DNA of 64,000 nucleotides from Flaccisagitta enflata (lineage: Eukaryota > Chaetognatha > Sagittoidea > Aphragmophora). The stretch is from assembly GCA_965153355.1 (NCBI GenBank), contig OZ231127.1, positions 77,500,001 through 77,564,000 of the forward strand, written 5' to 3'. A program made the position numbers and the translations under genes. The notes beneath the pieces are model-generated. The model had not been told where the DNA came from. It did no database searches and was given only the letters and a program-made list of their open reading frames with translations. Below, piece by piece: positions 12,197 to 28,206 of the stretch (position 1 is the stretch's first letter; the number at the start of each line of letters is the position of its first letter).

Positions 12197-13644
12197 ATGG
12201 GATTCATTTTAAGATAGCTTGACACTTTTTACCGGTTTAAGAAAATCGCCTCATTTATTCTGCATGAAGGTATTGGTTAAAGGTTTCAAGTCATCCATAT
12301 TGATACGCTGGCATGTAGCAAGAAGAATGTGCAATTGACGGTATGTTTTCCCCCTCATGTGCTCAAAACCCATGTACCCGATCGTTTTTGATTATTTTTA
12401 TAATATTACTACCTAGAACTAAAGAGATTTGGGATTTTTGATCCATTTTAGGGACCGCGAGTTCCATTTATTTATCACCACTCCAAGGTGGTTGTGGTGA
12501 AAATGTTGAAATTTGGTCACTTTGGGCTAAAAATCGGGCCACTTTGGTTTGGAAATTTGACCTGAAATCTGTGAGATTATGAAACTAGAGCTCAAGAGCT
12601 AACCAGTGGTGCAATCCGCATGTTGCTATCATTTTTTGTTAAGATTTGAGAGCTTTTCAAAGATGGAAGGGTATGAGGGTTATTTTACCAATTGAATTTG
12701 GTGGTCAATTTTGACATTTTTTACAATTTTTGATATATTTCCGCTTTGGATGGACAAATCTGGATGAAATTGGTGACCAAATTGAAGAGTTTTTGATACT
12801 CTAGATGAATCTGGTAAAATTTTGGATCGATATGACCCTCAAAATTTTTGGGAGACTCTACAAGCAGGTGCTAAAAAGTGATTTTTTTCGCCATTTTGGC
12901 TACTTTGGTCAAAAAATTTGGGCACTTCTGAGATAGAAAATGACAAAAAATCAGTGGGCAAATTAAACTACTGCACCTTGATCTGGGGGCTGAGAAAAAC
13001 CCGAGATGAATCTAGCGTGTTTCAATAGCTTAATTTACATGAAAAGCATACTTCTAGTTAACCCAGTGAGATGAAATTTTAACTGAAGCTCTGCAAAACC
13101 ATCGACTTTCTTCATGTAAAATTTCATCCCACTGGGGCAACTAGAAGTACGCTTTTCATGTAATTTAATAGAAACGTTTGCAGGAGAGTTGGAGGAATAA
13201 ACATGAGGGGAAAAAAGTTGACTGATTTTTTAAACACGCAAATGTAGTGTAAGAATATCTTTAAAAATGATTATCCGATGATTCTGCTCACCCGGTATGA
13301 CATAGAAAGTGTCCTAGGAGTTAGAATATCATCTTTTAGCGATGAAAAATATCTCAGTTTCAAGGGAGATAAGATAAGTGCGATGAAAAACGCTCTCACG
13401 CTTGCAAAAAGGCCTGAACGCGGCTGAACTCTCGGGTTCTGACAGTTTTGATCATGCTGATTCCAAATCTGGTTTCAGATTTTCTCTAAAACTATTCTGA
13501 CTAAAGCTAGCACTGTTTCAAGACGAACCCTTTCTTGCAGAGAGCTAGAAAATCATATCATGGAAGTTGCGGGAGAAACTGTCAAAAAACACTTTGTTGT
13601 TTTTGAACGTTCCTAATTGTTAAACTTTTTAGTTGCAGAAATAC
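12197..13644. other. Repetitive non-coding DNA with local inverted repeats
   Basis: No gene is seen. A segment at 12968-13040 (with GATCTGGGGGCTGAGAAAAA) is repeated inverted at 14888-14950. TTTTCCCCCTCATGT near 12351 recurs inverted near 13210, hinting at a decayed palindromic element. A strong hairpin lies at 13031-13165. Confidence 0.45.
13031..13165. repeat. Hairpin with ~46-bp arms
   Basis: TACATGAAAAGCATACTTCT continuing into AGTTAACCCAGTGAGATGAA is matched inverted by CATCCCACTGGGGCAACTAG and AAGTACGCTTTTCATGTAA. The loop of about 40 bases contains AGCTCTGCAAAACC. Arm mismatches are few. Confidence 0.8.
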
Positions 13645-13895
13645 AACTCTATAAGAGGCTTTGTCCGTCCATCAGTCCATCCATTGGTTCAGCCATGAAT
13701 ATGAGTAGAAAAGTGGGAAAACAAGCGTTTTAGAGGCTTTATGTGAATGCATTTATGTTGGAAGGGCAGTTGGATGGGGCGTTTGGTGTGGACAGAGGTT
13801 GGCTGCCCCTGTCCACCTGTCCGCAATGATATTGGGACCCCGCATCACTTGTTTAAATCTCTTTAGTCGCGGACTTGCGACTAAAAAGAGGCTTT
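13645..13895 (-). mobile_element. Family A copies, third 5' type
   Basis: On the minus strand a GTGATGCGGGGTCCCAATAT head and a GACAGGGGC motif precede a TGGATGGACTGATGGACGGA run and AAAGCCTCTTATAGAGTT. A separate tail fragment with hairpin GTCGCGGACTTGCGAC lies at about 13861-13885. Confidence 0.6.
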
Positions 13896-13899
13896 GTCC

Positions 13900-14085
13900 A
13901 TCTCTCTCTCTCTCTCTCTTTTGCTCTCTCTCCCTTTTGCTATCTCGCTCTCGTGCTCTCTCACTCTTGATCTCTTGCTCTCTTGTTATTTTGCTCCCTC
14001 GCTCTTGCTTTCTTGATCTCAGTCTCTTGCTCTCACTCTCGCTTTCTATTTCTCACTCTCTTTCTCTCACTCTCGCTCTTGTGCC
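13900..14085 (+). repeat. CT-rich imperfect microsatellite
   Basis: CTCTCT and CTCGCTCT/TTGCTCT variants. The serine/leucine frame over it is low complexity. Confidence 0.85.
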
Positions 14086-14129
14086 CCCCCCTTGTTTTAA
14101 AAAAGTGACTCATAATATATCATTGGGCA

Positions 14130-14300
14130 GGGGCGTGTAACCTCCAACCACACCCTTGCCTCCCCCCCCCCTCACAGACAATCACAACTACAACATCAAA
14201 AATGCGCATTTTCACACTTTTCAACTCGATCATCGCGTTCTGATGGACGGACGGACGGACTAAGCCTATTATAGAGTTGCACATCCCCAACCAGAGATGC
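14130..14300 (+). mobile_element. Family A copy with decayed tail
   Basis: TTGGGCAGGGGCGTGTAACC, then AAATGCGCATTTTCACACTT and TTCAACTCGATCATC, then (GGAC)4 and TAAGCCTATTATAGAGTTGC. The body motif AATGCGCATTTTCACAC also occurs in the copy at 15.1 kb. Confidence 0.65.
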
Positions 14301-14439
14301 AGATTCATGGTAGCAAAGTAGCAATGCTACGCGGCAGGCAAGCCCCAAAGTGCGGCAGATGCGGCAGGAGAGGAAAGGGGAGGCAACAAAAGAGATTAAA
14401 GAGAAAGGGAAGAAGAGTGAAAGTGCCACAGGAAGGAAA

Positions 14440-14515
14440 AAAACTTGTGGAGAAAGAAAGAAAGAGAGAAAGAAAGAAAGAAAGAAAGAGAAGACAGAAA
14501 GAAAGAGAAGACAGA
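14440..14515 (+). repeat. (GAAA)n-rich purine tract
   Basis: GAAAGAAAGA repeats on both sides of an AAGACAGAAAG block. Lys/Arg/Glu frames here are repeat-derived. Confidence 0.8.
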
Positions 14516-14800
14516 ATGATAGAATCAATAGTGAGTAAAAGCTGCGGCAGCTCTTGAGAGAAAAATTCTGCTACGCGGCAGCTTGCGGAATCTGCATCTC
14601 TGTCCCCAACTAAAAACACAATCACATAACATGTTCACTTTAGGTGTACAAACTTTATGTTCTAAGTCGAATTTTTATCGCGAAAGGGGTTTCAATCTGT
14701 TTGAATGTTAAATCTGAAAAAGTGACAGGCTCGCTGAAACAGCACAAGAGGCAATACAGCGCGAAATATGTTGCAAAATAGGTTAAACCATGCATTATGG

Positions 14801-14843
14801 GGTATCAATCGAAAGCCCTTGATATTCTGCATCGATTGATACC
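14801..14843. repeat. Perfect 12-bp inverted repeat
   Basis: GGTATCAATCGA and TCGATTGATACC face each other across 19 bases. Confidence 0.8.
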
Positions 14844-15103
14844 AATGACTGGGGCTTGGGTTAAAAAAAAATTTTCGTCATACTTTCCTAAATTTAAGCT
14901 ATTGAGATTCATCTCGGGTTTTTCTCAGCCCCCAGATCAAGGTGTACTGTTCAAGAACTAACCAATGGTGCAATCGGCATGTCAATAGGTTAAAGCATAT
15001 AGATTTGGCAAAGCTTCAAAGATCAGTGGGTATAATAACATGACATTTTTTGGTCATTATGAGCCTTACTGCAAGAAGAACATTCGCTCATTCGTAAGAG
15101 TAA

Positions 15104-15213
15104 CAAAGCCGGATACACGGCCACCAGTTGCGGACGGGTGGGCAGGGGCGGAAATGCGCATTTGCCCACTTTTCGACTCGATCATTACGGACCAACGGAC
15201 GGACGGACAGACG
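15104..15213 (+). mobile_element. Family A copy, truncated
   Basis: ACAAAGCCGGATACACGGCC, GTTGCGGACGGGTGGGCAGG, the AAATGCGCATTTGCCCAC body and GGACGGACGGACAGACG are present. The hairpin tail is missing. Confidence 0.7.
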
Positions 15214-15949
15214 TGAAATGTTTTTATTTATATTGCATTATACCAAAGCTAAACATAGAAAGAAATTGTTATTTTCAGAAAAAAATATATGTTGTGACAT
15301 ATCAAACTTCTAAGAATTTCACCAGAATTATGAATCTGCGTGCTTTGTTCTATTTGGTGAAAGTTGGATTTTTGCCAATTTTGTAGCATAACAGCCGGCT
15401 GTAATTTCAACAACCAATTGTTTTATACAGTATTCTGTTTTATCATCAGTGGGTTGGATCAAAGCCAACAGAGTGAGTTCTCTACCTACTGTCAGTAGTT
15501 TATAGAATTGTGATTCTCAAGAAAAAAAAAACATTGATACTAATTTCCATAATATTGACACATGCCATTCTTCTTCCTTTTCATATAAAAAAATCTTAAT
15601 CAATCGAATGGACATGAACTCATAGAAAAAAAAATACCTACTGTGTTTTGTCCACTTACTGTAGAAGGAAAACTCTGGAAATAGAATCCTCTTCAAAACA
15701 ATGACAATATCTTCGTTATACTAGCAGGCTCGCTTCCCATTTATCTGCATAGCGCCTAGGTTAAAATGACCCGCGCATTTATCCCATTTTGCCCATTTTC
15801 TATTTCCTTGTGCCAATTTTTTCCGCACTATCATTTCGGAAGCCGACAAAAAGAATGTTTTCAATTTTCGTTTTGGTTTTATCATAAATAAGTCTTTTCA
15901 ATATATCATTTTCAAATAGAAATACATGATATTGAAAGCCAGTTCGAAG
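15214..15949. other. No supported gene
   Basis: AT-rich DNA without recognisable exon, repeat array or RNA gene. Confidence 0.4.
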
Positions 15950-16743
15950 GCAGCGTTTGGTCAGTGGTAGCAGGGCGGCGGACCCAAAGGAGTTTAAGTC
16001 ATATGAAACAGTCTGGGGAACAAAGGCGCAAAGGCAAGGTTCTTGGTCTCAGAGCCACAGGCTTTATTTGGGACACCCAGTTCTCTGGAATCTCTGGGTG
16101 GCCAGGATCTGAGCTACGGACCTATGACTTTAAGGCCGAGATCTGGGATCTGGAGGGAATCTTAGTCTGAGAGAGGGGATGTGTACGAATAGGTGATTAG
16201 GTTATCCTAGTGGCCTTCATCTTCATCAGGGACAAGGCCCAAAACTAGGCATGTTTTCGAGCTTTCGAAGATACTTTTTGGGCAGCGGCCTCAAACGGCC
16301 AATTTCCTGTAGAACACAGGGGGGAATTTCCAGATGTCCGTCCTTCCATCCATCCGACCTTCCATCCTTCCGTCTGTCCCCCCCCACCCCTGTTGACCAT
16401 CAAGGCCTCAAATTAACCCTCCCAAGCCTCGATATAACCCTCCAGGCCTCAATATAGCCCTCCAGGCCTCAAATCTACCCTCCAGACCTCATATCAACCA
16501 TTCAGACTGTCAATCACACCTCCAAACATCAAATCAGTCCTCCATGCCTCAGATTTGCCCTCCGAACCTCAAATCTGCTCTCCAAGCCTTAGTTCTGCCA
16601 TCCAGCTTTCAAATATGCCCCCTGTGTTCTACAGAACATCGACTCTTGGGGGCCGTTACCCTGCTTTCACTCCACTTCTTCACTGGATCAATCCCAGCAG
16701 TGCATCGGGTACCGCTGACCATGTGCGATCCTTAGATGACTAG
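15950..16743 (-). mobile_element. Family B copy (minus) plus a head fragment
   Basis: A degraded head (GGTCAGTGGTAGCAGGGCGG) sits at about 15958. From 16269 to 16743 a full minus-strand copy is present: GGGCAGCGGCCTCAAACGGC with CCTGTAGAACACAGG, a core of GGCCTCAAATCTACCCTCCA-type units, the inverted CCTGTGTTCTACAGAACATC, and the head AGTCATCTAAGGATCGCACA at the right edge. Confidence 0.7.
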
Positions 16744-17564
16744 TTTGTTTCAATTTTTGGGCAGCGGCTCTGGAGGGGACGAAGTCCTGTAGAACACAGG
16801 GGGACTTTTGTTCGTCCCTCCGTCCGTCTGTCCTCCCCCCCCATCAGGCCTCAAATCAGAACTCTCAAGCCTCAAATCCGGCCTCTCAGGCTTGAAATCT
16901 GGCCCATCAGGCCTCAAATCGGGCCTTTCGAGCCTCAATTCCAGCCTCTCAAATCCGGCCTCTCAGGCCTCATCTGGCCTCTCAGGCCTCATCTAGCCTT
17001 GAAGGCCTCAAATCTGGCCTGTCAGGCCTCACACCTGGCCTTGCAGGCCTCAAATTAGCCCTCTCAGGCCTCAAGTTAACCCTCTCAGGTCTTAGATCTA
17101 GCCTCTCAAGCCTCCAATCCAGCCTCTCTAATATGGCCTCTCAGGCCTCAAATCTGGTCTGTCAGGCCTAGGCTTGAGATTCGGTGATTCACCAACCGAA
17201 AAAACGGTGGAGTGATTGCTAATTTTCACTGATTCAGTGATTAGGATTTTTGGTTTTTCACCGTTTTTTTCTACAATCTCTTCGCTATTGTTTTCTTCTT
17301 TAAAATTGTCATGATGCTATTGAAAATGTGCATGTTATGAAAATAATGCCAATCATCTCATGTAAATCCCCAATTCTGTAGTGGCATAACTTTAATGTCA
17401 TGGATATGATGTCTGATTTTACAAAACAATTTTCTTAGCTATCTCTTTTAAGGCTTTAGAAAGAAAATAATGTTCTTTTGAAGAAATATCAAGTCTCGTT
17501 GTTCATGTCTAGGTGTAATTCCATTATCATAAATAGGAAACAAAAATATCAATGAAGAAATTAG

Positions 17565-17680
<116 letters not shown>

Positions 17681-17756
17681 AAAACAGTAAAGCTGACAGA
17701 AAAATTCTTAAGCATAGTTGTAGATTCTCTGCCCTCTTTATTTTCTTTCTTTTCAT

Positions 17757-18168
17757 TTTTTAGTCGCGACTCTACAACCCGCTTTGTCGGTCCGTCCGTC
17801 TGTCTGTCGGTCTGTCCATCCGTCCGTCCGTCCGTCCGTCCGTCCGTCCGTCACACTTTACTTTTTTGTACTATATCGTCAACTCTTAGGTCATTTTAAG
17901 TCATTTTAAGTCATTTATAGTTATTCTAAGTCATTTTGAGTCAGTCTAAGTCATTTTAAGTCATTTTAAGTCATTTTAAGTCATCTTAAGTTATTTTAAG
18001 TTATTTTTGGTTTTTTGTTTTTTTAGTCATTTTAAGTCAATTTTGGTCATTTTAGGTTATTCTAAGTCATTGAAAGTCATTCTAAGTCATTCTAAGTCAC
18101 TCTTTGTCTGTAAGTCTCGCACGCGACTTATAGGTGTTGGCCTTGTTTCCCTTTTATTTCCTATCTTT
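17757..18168 (-). mobile_element. Family A element, AAGTCATTTT-core subtype
   Basis: On the minus strand: AACAAGGCCAACACCTATAA then GTCGCGTGCGAGACTTACAG, about 20 units of ACTTAAAATG, a long (GGAC)n tract, AAAGCGGGTTGTAGAGTCGC and AAAA. It has the same architecture as the copies at 30.2, 54.4 and 55.2 kb. Confidence 0.8.
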
Positions 18169-18229
18169 TTTTTTTTGTTCTTTGTTTTTGTTTTTATTTT
18201 GCCTTTTTTTTTAATTTCAAGATGGAAGT

Positions 18230-18440
18230 TCCAACATCTTCTTTTTCTTTTTCTCATATTTTTTCCCCCTCTTCTTTCTTTTTTTTCTTTCTCTTTTTCT
18301 TTCTTTCTTTTTTTTCCTCTTTATTTCTTTCCCTCTGTATTTCTTTCTCTCTTTTTTTTTATCTTTCTTTTTTTTTCTTTCTTTCTTTCCTTATTTCTTT
18401 CTTTATTTTTTTTCTTTTTTTCTATTTTTCTTTTTTTCTT

Positions 18441-18500
<60 letters not shown>

Positions 18501-18600
18501 TTTCATTTTCTTCCTTTCTATCTTTTTTTCTTTCTTTCTTTCATTCTTGCTTCCTTTCTTTTTCTCCTTTTTTTCATTTTTTCCTTTATTTCTTTACTAG
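18230..18600 (+). repeat. (TTTC)n-rich pyrimidine tract
   Basis: TTTC/TTTTTC repeats over about 370 bp. Phe/Leu/Ser frames across it are artefacts. Confidence 0.9.
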
Positions 18601-19227
18601 CATGCCACTTGCTGCAGCATAAAAATCACTGATAAAAACCGAAAAAACGGCGGTGGTCGTAAGAAATCGCCAAAAATTGGTGGTGATTGAAAATCAAAAC
18701 GACTCTCAACTCTAGTCAGGCCTCAAATCTGGCCTGTCACACCTGATGGCCTCAAACCTGGCCTCCTGAGCCTCAAGTTTGCCTTGGAAAAGCCTTCATA
18801 CTCATGAAGGCCTTCGATCAGCTGGTTACAGCATTTCATCAACATTTTCAGGCAGGACGAACGAAAGTCCCGCTGTGCTCTACAGGACTTCGTCTCCTTC
18901 GGGGCCGCTGCCCTGCTACCTTTCACACAAATTTACAATCATGCAAAGCAGGGCAACGGGTATCGCTGACCACATATTGCCCTTGGGCGACCTGTTTGAC
19001 TCTTTGTGTTCCTGGTCTGCGAGTCTGAACACGTTTTGGATAAGAAAATGGTGGATTGAGTACCCATTGTTTGCTCGAAAGAGACGCTTTGTTAAGCATC
19101 AACGGCTCACACTTTGATTGTGATCGCGGAACTCGAACATCCTTTGTTGCTGTTGAGGTTAATCATGGGGTTCTCAGGACCAACTTGCCGTCGCGCCGCC
19201 CATGCTGTGGCAGGATCTGTGAGGTAG

Positions 19228-19632
<405 letters not shown>

Positions 19633-19643
19633 AATATAAAAGC

Positions 19644-19646
<3 letters not shown>

Positions 19647-19695
<49 letters not shown>

Positions 19696-19770
19696 GGATA
19701 GATAGATAAATCGATAGATAGATACAGATAGATGGATACATAAATAGATACAAAGATAGATACAGATAGA
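19647..19770 (+). repeat. (GATA)n microsatellite
   Basis: GATA tetranucleotides, pure at first and then mixed with GATG, CAGA and AAATAGATAC variants. Confidence 0.95.
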
Positions 19771-20848
19771 TTGATGATGGGCGGATAGCCATTCGATTTG
19801 AACATCACATGCTATGACGGCACTTGTCAACTGTCATTCAACTGAAAACAAGCAGACAAACCGGATTATGGTCGGTCAATACACGATGACAGGTGGACCG
19901 CCAATTGGATTATCCATCATGTCTTTCACTTTCACTTGGAATCACTTTCACTTAGAATCACTCTCAGGTGGTCATCGAAAAAAGAAACTGTCATCGGTTC
20001 CATTACGAGGACAAGGTTGACCACGGAGGAAAAAAAAGGAGGGAGAAGAGGATCAAAAACGGGGGGAGGAGAAGGAGTGATCGAGGGTATTTATGAAGAG
20101 GAGGTGAGAAGGAGAATGAGGATGTGTAAGGGTGACCGAAGAGGTGAGACAGGTGGGAGGAAAGGTAGGGGAAAGTAGGAAACAGAGGATGAGGAGGAGG
20201 AAGAAATCGAGGAAGAGGAGGAAGAGGAAGCAGGAGGTAGTATTCCTACAACAGGATTGGGGTCTCGGTGGGCGTAACTTTCGAGGTCAAAGGCCAAAAA
20301 GGGCTTCAGTGACGTGGAGAGACACTTTCGGCATAAAAGGTGACAACCACTGAAATGAGTCACCATTTCAAACCGGCAAACTCTCGTGAAATACACAGAA
20401 CGAGAAACAACAACAACATCGGGAAATAAAGGACAGGACATATACATATAGAACAACGATTACCATTTCTCCCATACTTTCGGATTTTCTCCCTCAAAAA
20501 ACATCTATATTACTAAAAAAAATAATTCAACGTCTGCGTGGAAATAAAACATCTTGGTTAAAAACGTGAATTTTTTGACTCCGAAATAGTAACAAATCAT
20601 CCCTTTTGACATACGCTCATTCTTCGTAACCTATCCAAAGTCTCATGCGCGAACACTGACGCGGTTACGTAAAGGTTAAAACAATAAACATTTCTTCAAA
20701 ATACATAAAAACAAATCTGTCCCCCGAGAATTTTACTCCCAGCACTCATATTGTTGCAAAAAAAAATTTCATCAACAATCTTCCTTCCTGAAGAGTTGAC
20801 AATCTTTGTCAACCATTTCTGTTTAAACTGTCAATTTAAGCATTCAAC
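19771..20848. other. Upstream region of the ankyrin gene
   Basis: A purine-rich GGA/GAA stretch (about 20028-20240) is followed by about 600 bp of AT-rich DNA leading to the ATG at 20849. GTTGACAATCTTTGTCAAC (from 20798) is a small inverted repeat just before the start. I cannot place a TATA box or transcription start with confidence. Confidence 0.4.
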
Positions 20849-24122
<3,274 letters not shown>

Positions 24123-24183
24123 CTTGGTGTAGAATGTTGTATTTCTGTCGCCATCTATTTTTGATTGCCCCTTTGTTTCGTTA

Positions 24184-24375
<192 letters not shown>

Positions 24376-25010
24376 TATATTTCTTTTTTTCATGCTGCTT
24401 CAGTAGCTTGCTGATACTCGCCACAATAACGTCTCCCTCCAGCTTATCGCTTTTGCCCTTTCATCGTGTTCGTAGTTTGTTACATATATATGTCATTTGA
24501 CAATGCCAATGGCCATCTTTAAACAGTTCAATGGCTAGCCAAAATGGTCAAAGGTCAACTGTAAAGAGTCCATTAGTTCTCTGTTGACAATCTATTGTTT
24601 CTTGATCCTATGTTGACAGTAATGTTTTTCATTAATTGGCAAACAAGCCCTGTCTGCAACGGAAAAAGTAGAGTGCCACAATTTCTTCCTCTGTTTTAGT
24701 AGCTTGTTTGATATTCATTGCTCTTTAAATCAATATATTCCTCGGTATAAAAGATATTGTTTTGACAATAACGATTCTTGTTTGTCACATTCATATGATG
24801 CGTAGCTTCAGCCGAAAAAAAAACACGTGTTTTACACTGAAAGTTATTTTACTAACGTTTGTTGGCCAGTTGATTTTATTTACGCAGACACGCACATTTA
24901 AACATGAAAGATGGATATCAGTAATTGGATGGGCTTGAGGAAATTGGCCTAAAACAACAAGGCCAAGAGATGTCCTCTTTCAATATAAGAAAATGTATAC
25001 ATGAAAGATA
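24376..25010. other. No supported gene; 3' flank of ankyrin gene
   Basis: Plain AT-rich DNA. No clean polyadenylation site could be assigned to the ankyrin gene. Confidence 0.4.
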
Positions 25011-26003
25011 CAGGGTGTTTCACGCGTTTTGAGGTTAAAAGAATCAACATAGCTTTTCTCCTAAAAAAGTTATTCCAATTCTGAAAAAAGGTCCGAATAG
25101 ATCTTGAAGTGCAGTTTTTTTATGTCACCAATTTTTTAAATCTGCGCTTTTAAATATGCCCACTATGTAAGTTTGAAGAAAATAACCATATCCTGCCTGC
25201 ATCTTTAATCTGGATAACTATGGCAAAAAAAAAGTAACTACTTGTTTGTTAGTGTTTCACATCCAAGAAATAAGAAAAACATAGCAAAATTCATGACCAT
25301 TTTAAAGCTCTGCGAAAGATCTTTCCAATGAGACCTTACTGGTTGTCATATCTCTATCCGTTAAGAAATGGCGGAAGAATGACGACAGGTGGTCAAGAAT
25401 TTGGAAACTCAGTAACACCTGATTTTCATGGGCTATCTTTATTGTAACATAGAAATTGAACAAATTGAGTTGGAAATTTGTTCTTTGCTCCATTTTTTAG
25501 AAAATTCATGGCTTTTTAATTTGCTCATGGATATCGAGTGGCTAAGACGATGCTGAGTTCGTAATTGACAAAAACAAAAAGAGTGAAATTTCTCGATGAA
25601 AAAAAAATTGAAATGAGCATTTTTTTCAATCTGTGAATTTTTTCTTTAATGTTTTGCCATTTCTAAATGAATGAAGCTACAATGTCCAGCAACAAAGCTC
25701 ATTGAAGATTTTTTGCAGAGCTTTTAAACAGTCATGAATTTGCTGTAGTTCAAGCCAATAGTTGACCAGAAACTAGTAAAAGAAGTTGTCCATTTTTTTC
25801 TTTACCATGGTTAGTTAACTGGATAATGTTGTTTACTTTAAACTCCCGTAGCTCCCAAGCTAAAAAACGCAAATACAAAAAATTGGTGACATAAAAAAAC
25901 TGCAGTTCAAGATCTATTCAGACCTCTTTTCAGAATTGGACTAGCTTTTCTAGGAGAAAAGCTATGTCGATTCTTTAAACCTCAAAACGCGTGAAACACC
26001 CTG
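25011..26003. mobile_element. TA-flanked Tc1/mariner-type inverted-repeat element, ~993 bp
   Basis: The ends are CAGGGTGTTTCACGCGTTTT and its reverse complement. Arm similarity extends over about 150 bp (AACATAGCTTTTCTCCTA, TTATGTCACCAATTTTTT). Both ends abut TA (25009-25010, 26004-26005). No transposase frame is visible, so it is non-autonomous. Confidence 0.88.
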
Positions 26004-26585
26004 TAGAATAAGGAATAAGAAATAAGAAATTAAGTAATTACGTCGAGAAATTTCGCGTTTCGGACCTTCCTCCCTTCCTCCCCTCCCTCCTCCGGACCTT
26101 CGATCACACCATCTAATAGAGATGCAAGGACGCATCAAAAAAGATCAAGACGAGATTCAACCAATAAAGAAACCCAATAAACACGAACAAGACTCCATTT
26201 TTGTGCTTCCAACTCGAACAAGAAATGAAGCCAAAGGAAAAAAAATAACAAAAAACTCGGAACTGAATGAGATGGCAAGAAAGTCACCAGCAAGGTCGCT
26301 GGTGGAGGAACCCACTTCAAGTGGGTGGGAGGGGGATAGTTTGGGTTTGAAGGGTACCAGACAGTGATGAGCAGGTCGGTTGTTGGTAGTCGGAATTTGC
26401 ATTGAATTTCGGGCTGAGTTTGGTTTGCGTCTGAGCCTCTGAGGTGTACCGGGTGGTGACGAGAGGGCGGGTATACGTTTCTTATACAAGACAAGCTGGA
26501 GAGCCGGAGAGAAATCGCGGAAATAGTCTATGATGACGCAAAAGAGCGGAATTTAAAAAAGAGGAAGTATTAGAGGGCGAGCATT

Positions 26586-27065
26586 TACTCATGACTAAGT
26601 CTTTGTCTGAGCTATCTATGAAAGTTGAAACAACATTGCCCTTACAAAAGGAGGCCAGAATTCTCCAATTTACAAAGGATGAAAGCCTTGCAAGCTTTCA
26701 ATGGTGTTTACTCCGGATTGCTCACAACTATCCTTTATTAAAGACAAACAAAATAAGATGCTTACCTGACAAAACCATCAGCTTGACTGCATACCTCATT
26801 AGTATAGGGTCGGACAGGCCCATACCATTTAGTATACACAAAATATTTTACAAAAGTTACAATAAAAGATTACTAATGTACTGGTGGAAGTACTGACACT
26901 AGCAATATTGATTAAGGCAAGAATCGAGGTACAACCATATGGGACCGCCGGCATTCTCTACCAAGGTACTGATACTTATGTTTCTTTGACTGTGGGTGTG
27001 TTTCTACCGGAAGACACAAACACGATTCTGATGTGGGCTTTGCGAAACGCGATTTTACTTTACTG
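26586..27065 (+). repeat. Dispersed repeat, diverged copy of the 56.6-57.4 kb sequence
   Basis: CTATGAAAGTTGAAACAACA, CACAACTATCCTTTATTAAA and GGCAAGAATCGAGGTACAAC followed by CATATGGGACCGCCGGCATT align with the 56.6-57.4 kb repeat. No intact frame is supported. Confidence 0.6.
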
Positions 27066-27306
27066 ATCCTGAAAAAATTTGAAGCACAAGGTGGATTACT
27101 GGATTAGTACCCACTAAAAGTTGTCTTATGTATTAAACTTTTCTGAAACTGAAATTAACGCCCTTACCAGCTACACCATTTGGACAATCACTCAAACTTA
27201 AGCAATTTCTGTGGCCTTTATGCTATGGCTATGCTATGGCTATCGTATTCAATTGCCTCTGTCTTGAACAAGTGTGCAAGAAACAATTTTGTAACTATCT
27301 TCATTA

Positions 27307-27392
27307 ACCTCAGCTGCGCAGGTGATAAAGGCATAAGGCTCCCGGCCTAAAAAATTATACTTCTTTTGAACGTGGGTTCGACTCCTGCAAGA
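27307..27392 (+). other. tRNA-like sequence, degenerate (SINE head or pseudogene)
   Basis: A possible A box (TGCGCAGGTGATAA) is followed about 45 bases later by a good B box GGGTTCGACTCC. T-arm pairing is weak and only part of the acceptor stem pairs (CCTC/GAGG), so it is not called a functional tRNA. Confidence 0.35.
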
Positions 27393-27756
27393 GGCTAATA
27401 TTTTTCCAGGAGGAGGGTGGTGAAATCGCGAAATGTAAAACCAACATCAGAAACGTGATTGTGGCTTTGAGTAGAAACGCACCCTGTATCTTTTCCTCTT
27501 TTCCTCCACGGTCACGATGTAGAAATCCGCGATTTGGCCATGTTTTCTTGGTTCCTTGGATCAAATAAACGCGTATCGTATTCTGCGAGTCCTCAGGCTT
27601 TGTTTGCTCCCTGGTCTGTTGTTTTTGAGAAAGAAAGTTTCCTCTGGCTTGGAGAGAGATTCATTGGGAGGAAAACAAAACAAAATGGAATGGAGACAGA
27701 TGCAGAGACAGATGCAGCAAGATGAAAAGGGACAATCACAACGCGGAACTGCAGTA

Positions 27757-27832
27757 GGGGAATCGAGCCAGCAACTTTTGAATTATGGGCAAAAGCTGTA
27801 ACCATATGGCACCCATGATCATGATATGAGCA
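27757..27832 (-). other. tRNA-like sequence, degenerate
   Basis: On the minus strand TGCCATATGGTTA resembles an A box and GGCTCGATTCCCC a B box. A CTTTTG/CAAAAG stem surrounds CCCATAATT where the anticodon loop would be. The acceptor stem is poor. Confidence 0.35.
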
Positions 27833-28000
27833 ACCGAGAAAGACATTTTTGGCCGCTGTCCAAATAGCGAGGGAAGTGACGAGAAAATATGAAGGCATAA
27901 TACAGTGAGCCAGGGAGTGATAAAGAGAGCTTATAAAATGGGATGTAATGAGACTCGATATTCGTACTAAGCAGTTTCATTTAGATCGCCAACAAAACAA

Positions 28001-28206
28001 ATAACCCGGGGTTACAATATCGTCGCGGATGGATGGGCAGGGGCGTACAACTCCCCCACCATACATCCCTTCCACTTACACTCATATGAAGGGGCGTTTG
28101 TACGTTTTCACTTCATCATTACAGAATACAGAACAGACATGGACTAATGGACGGACCGACGGACGGACAAAGCCTTTCAAAGAGTCGTGTGTTCGCGTCT
28201 AAAAAC
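28001..28206 (+). mobile_element. Family A element, TAACCCGGGGTTA 5' type
   Basis: The 5' hairpin TAAC-CCGGG-GTTA is followed by CAATATCGTCGCGG, GATGGGCAGGGGCGT, the GTTTTCACTTCATCATT body, a GGACCGACGGACGGACAAAG run, AGAGTCGTGTGTTCGCGTCT and AAAA. Confidence 0.75.

Noticed and set aside
18007-18632. Phe/Leu/Ser-rich 'membrane protein' frames
   Set aside because: Generated by TTTC repeats; no start context, splice sites or unbiased segment.
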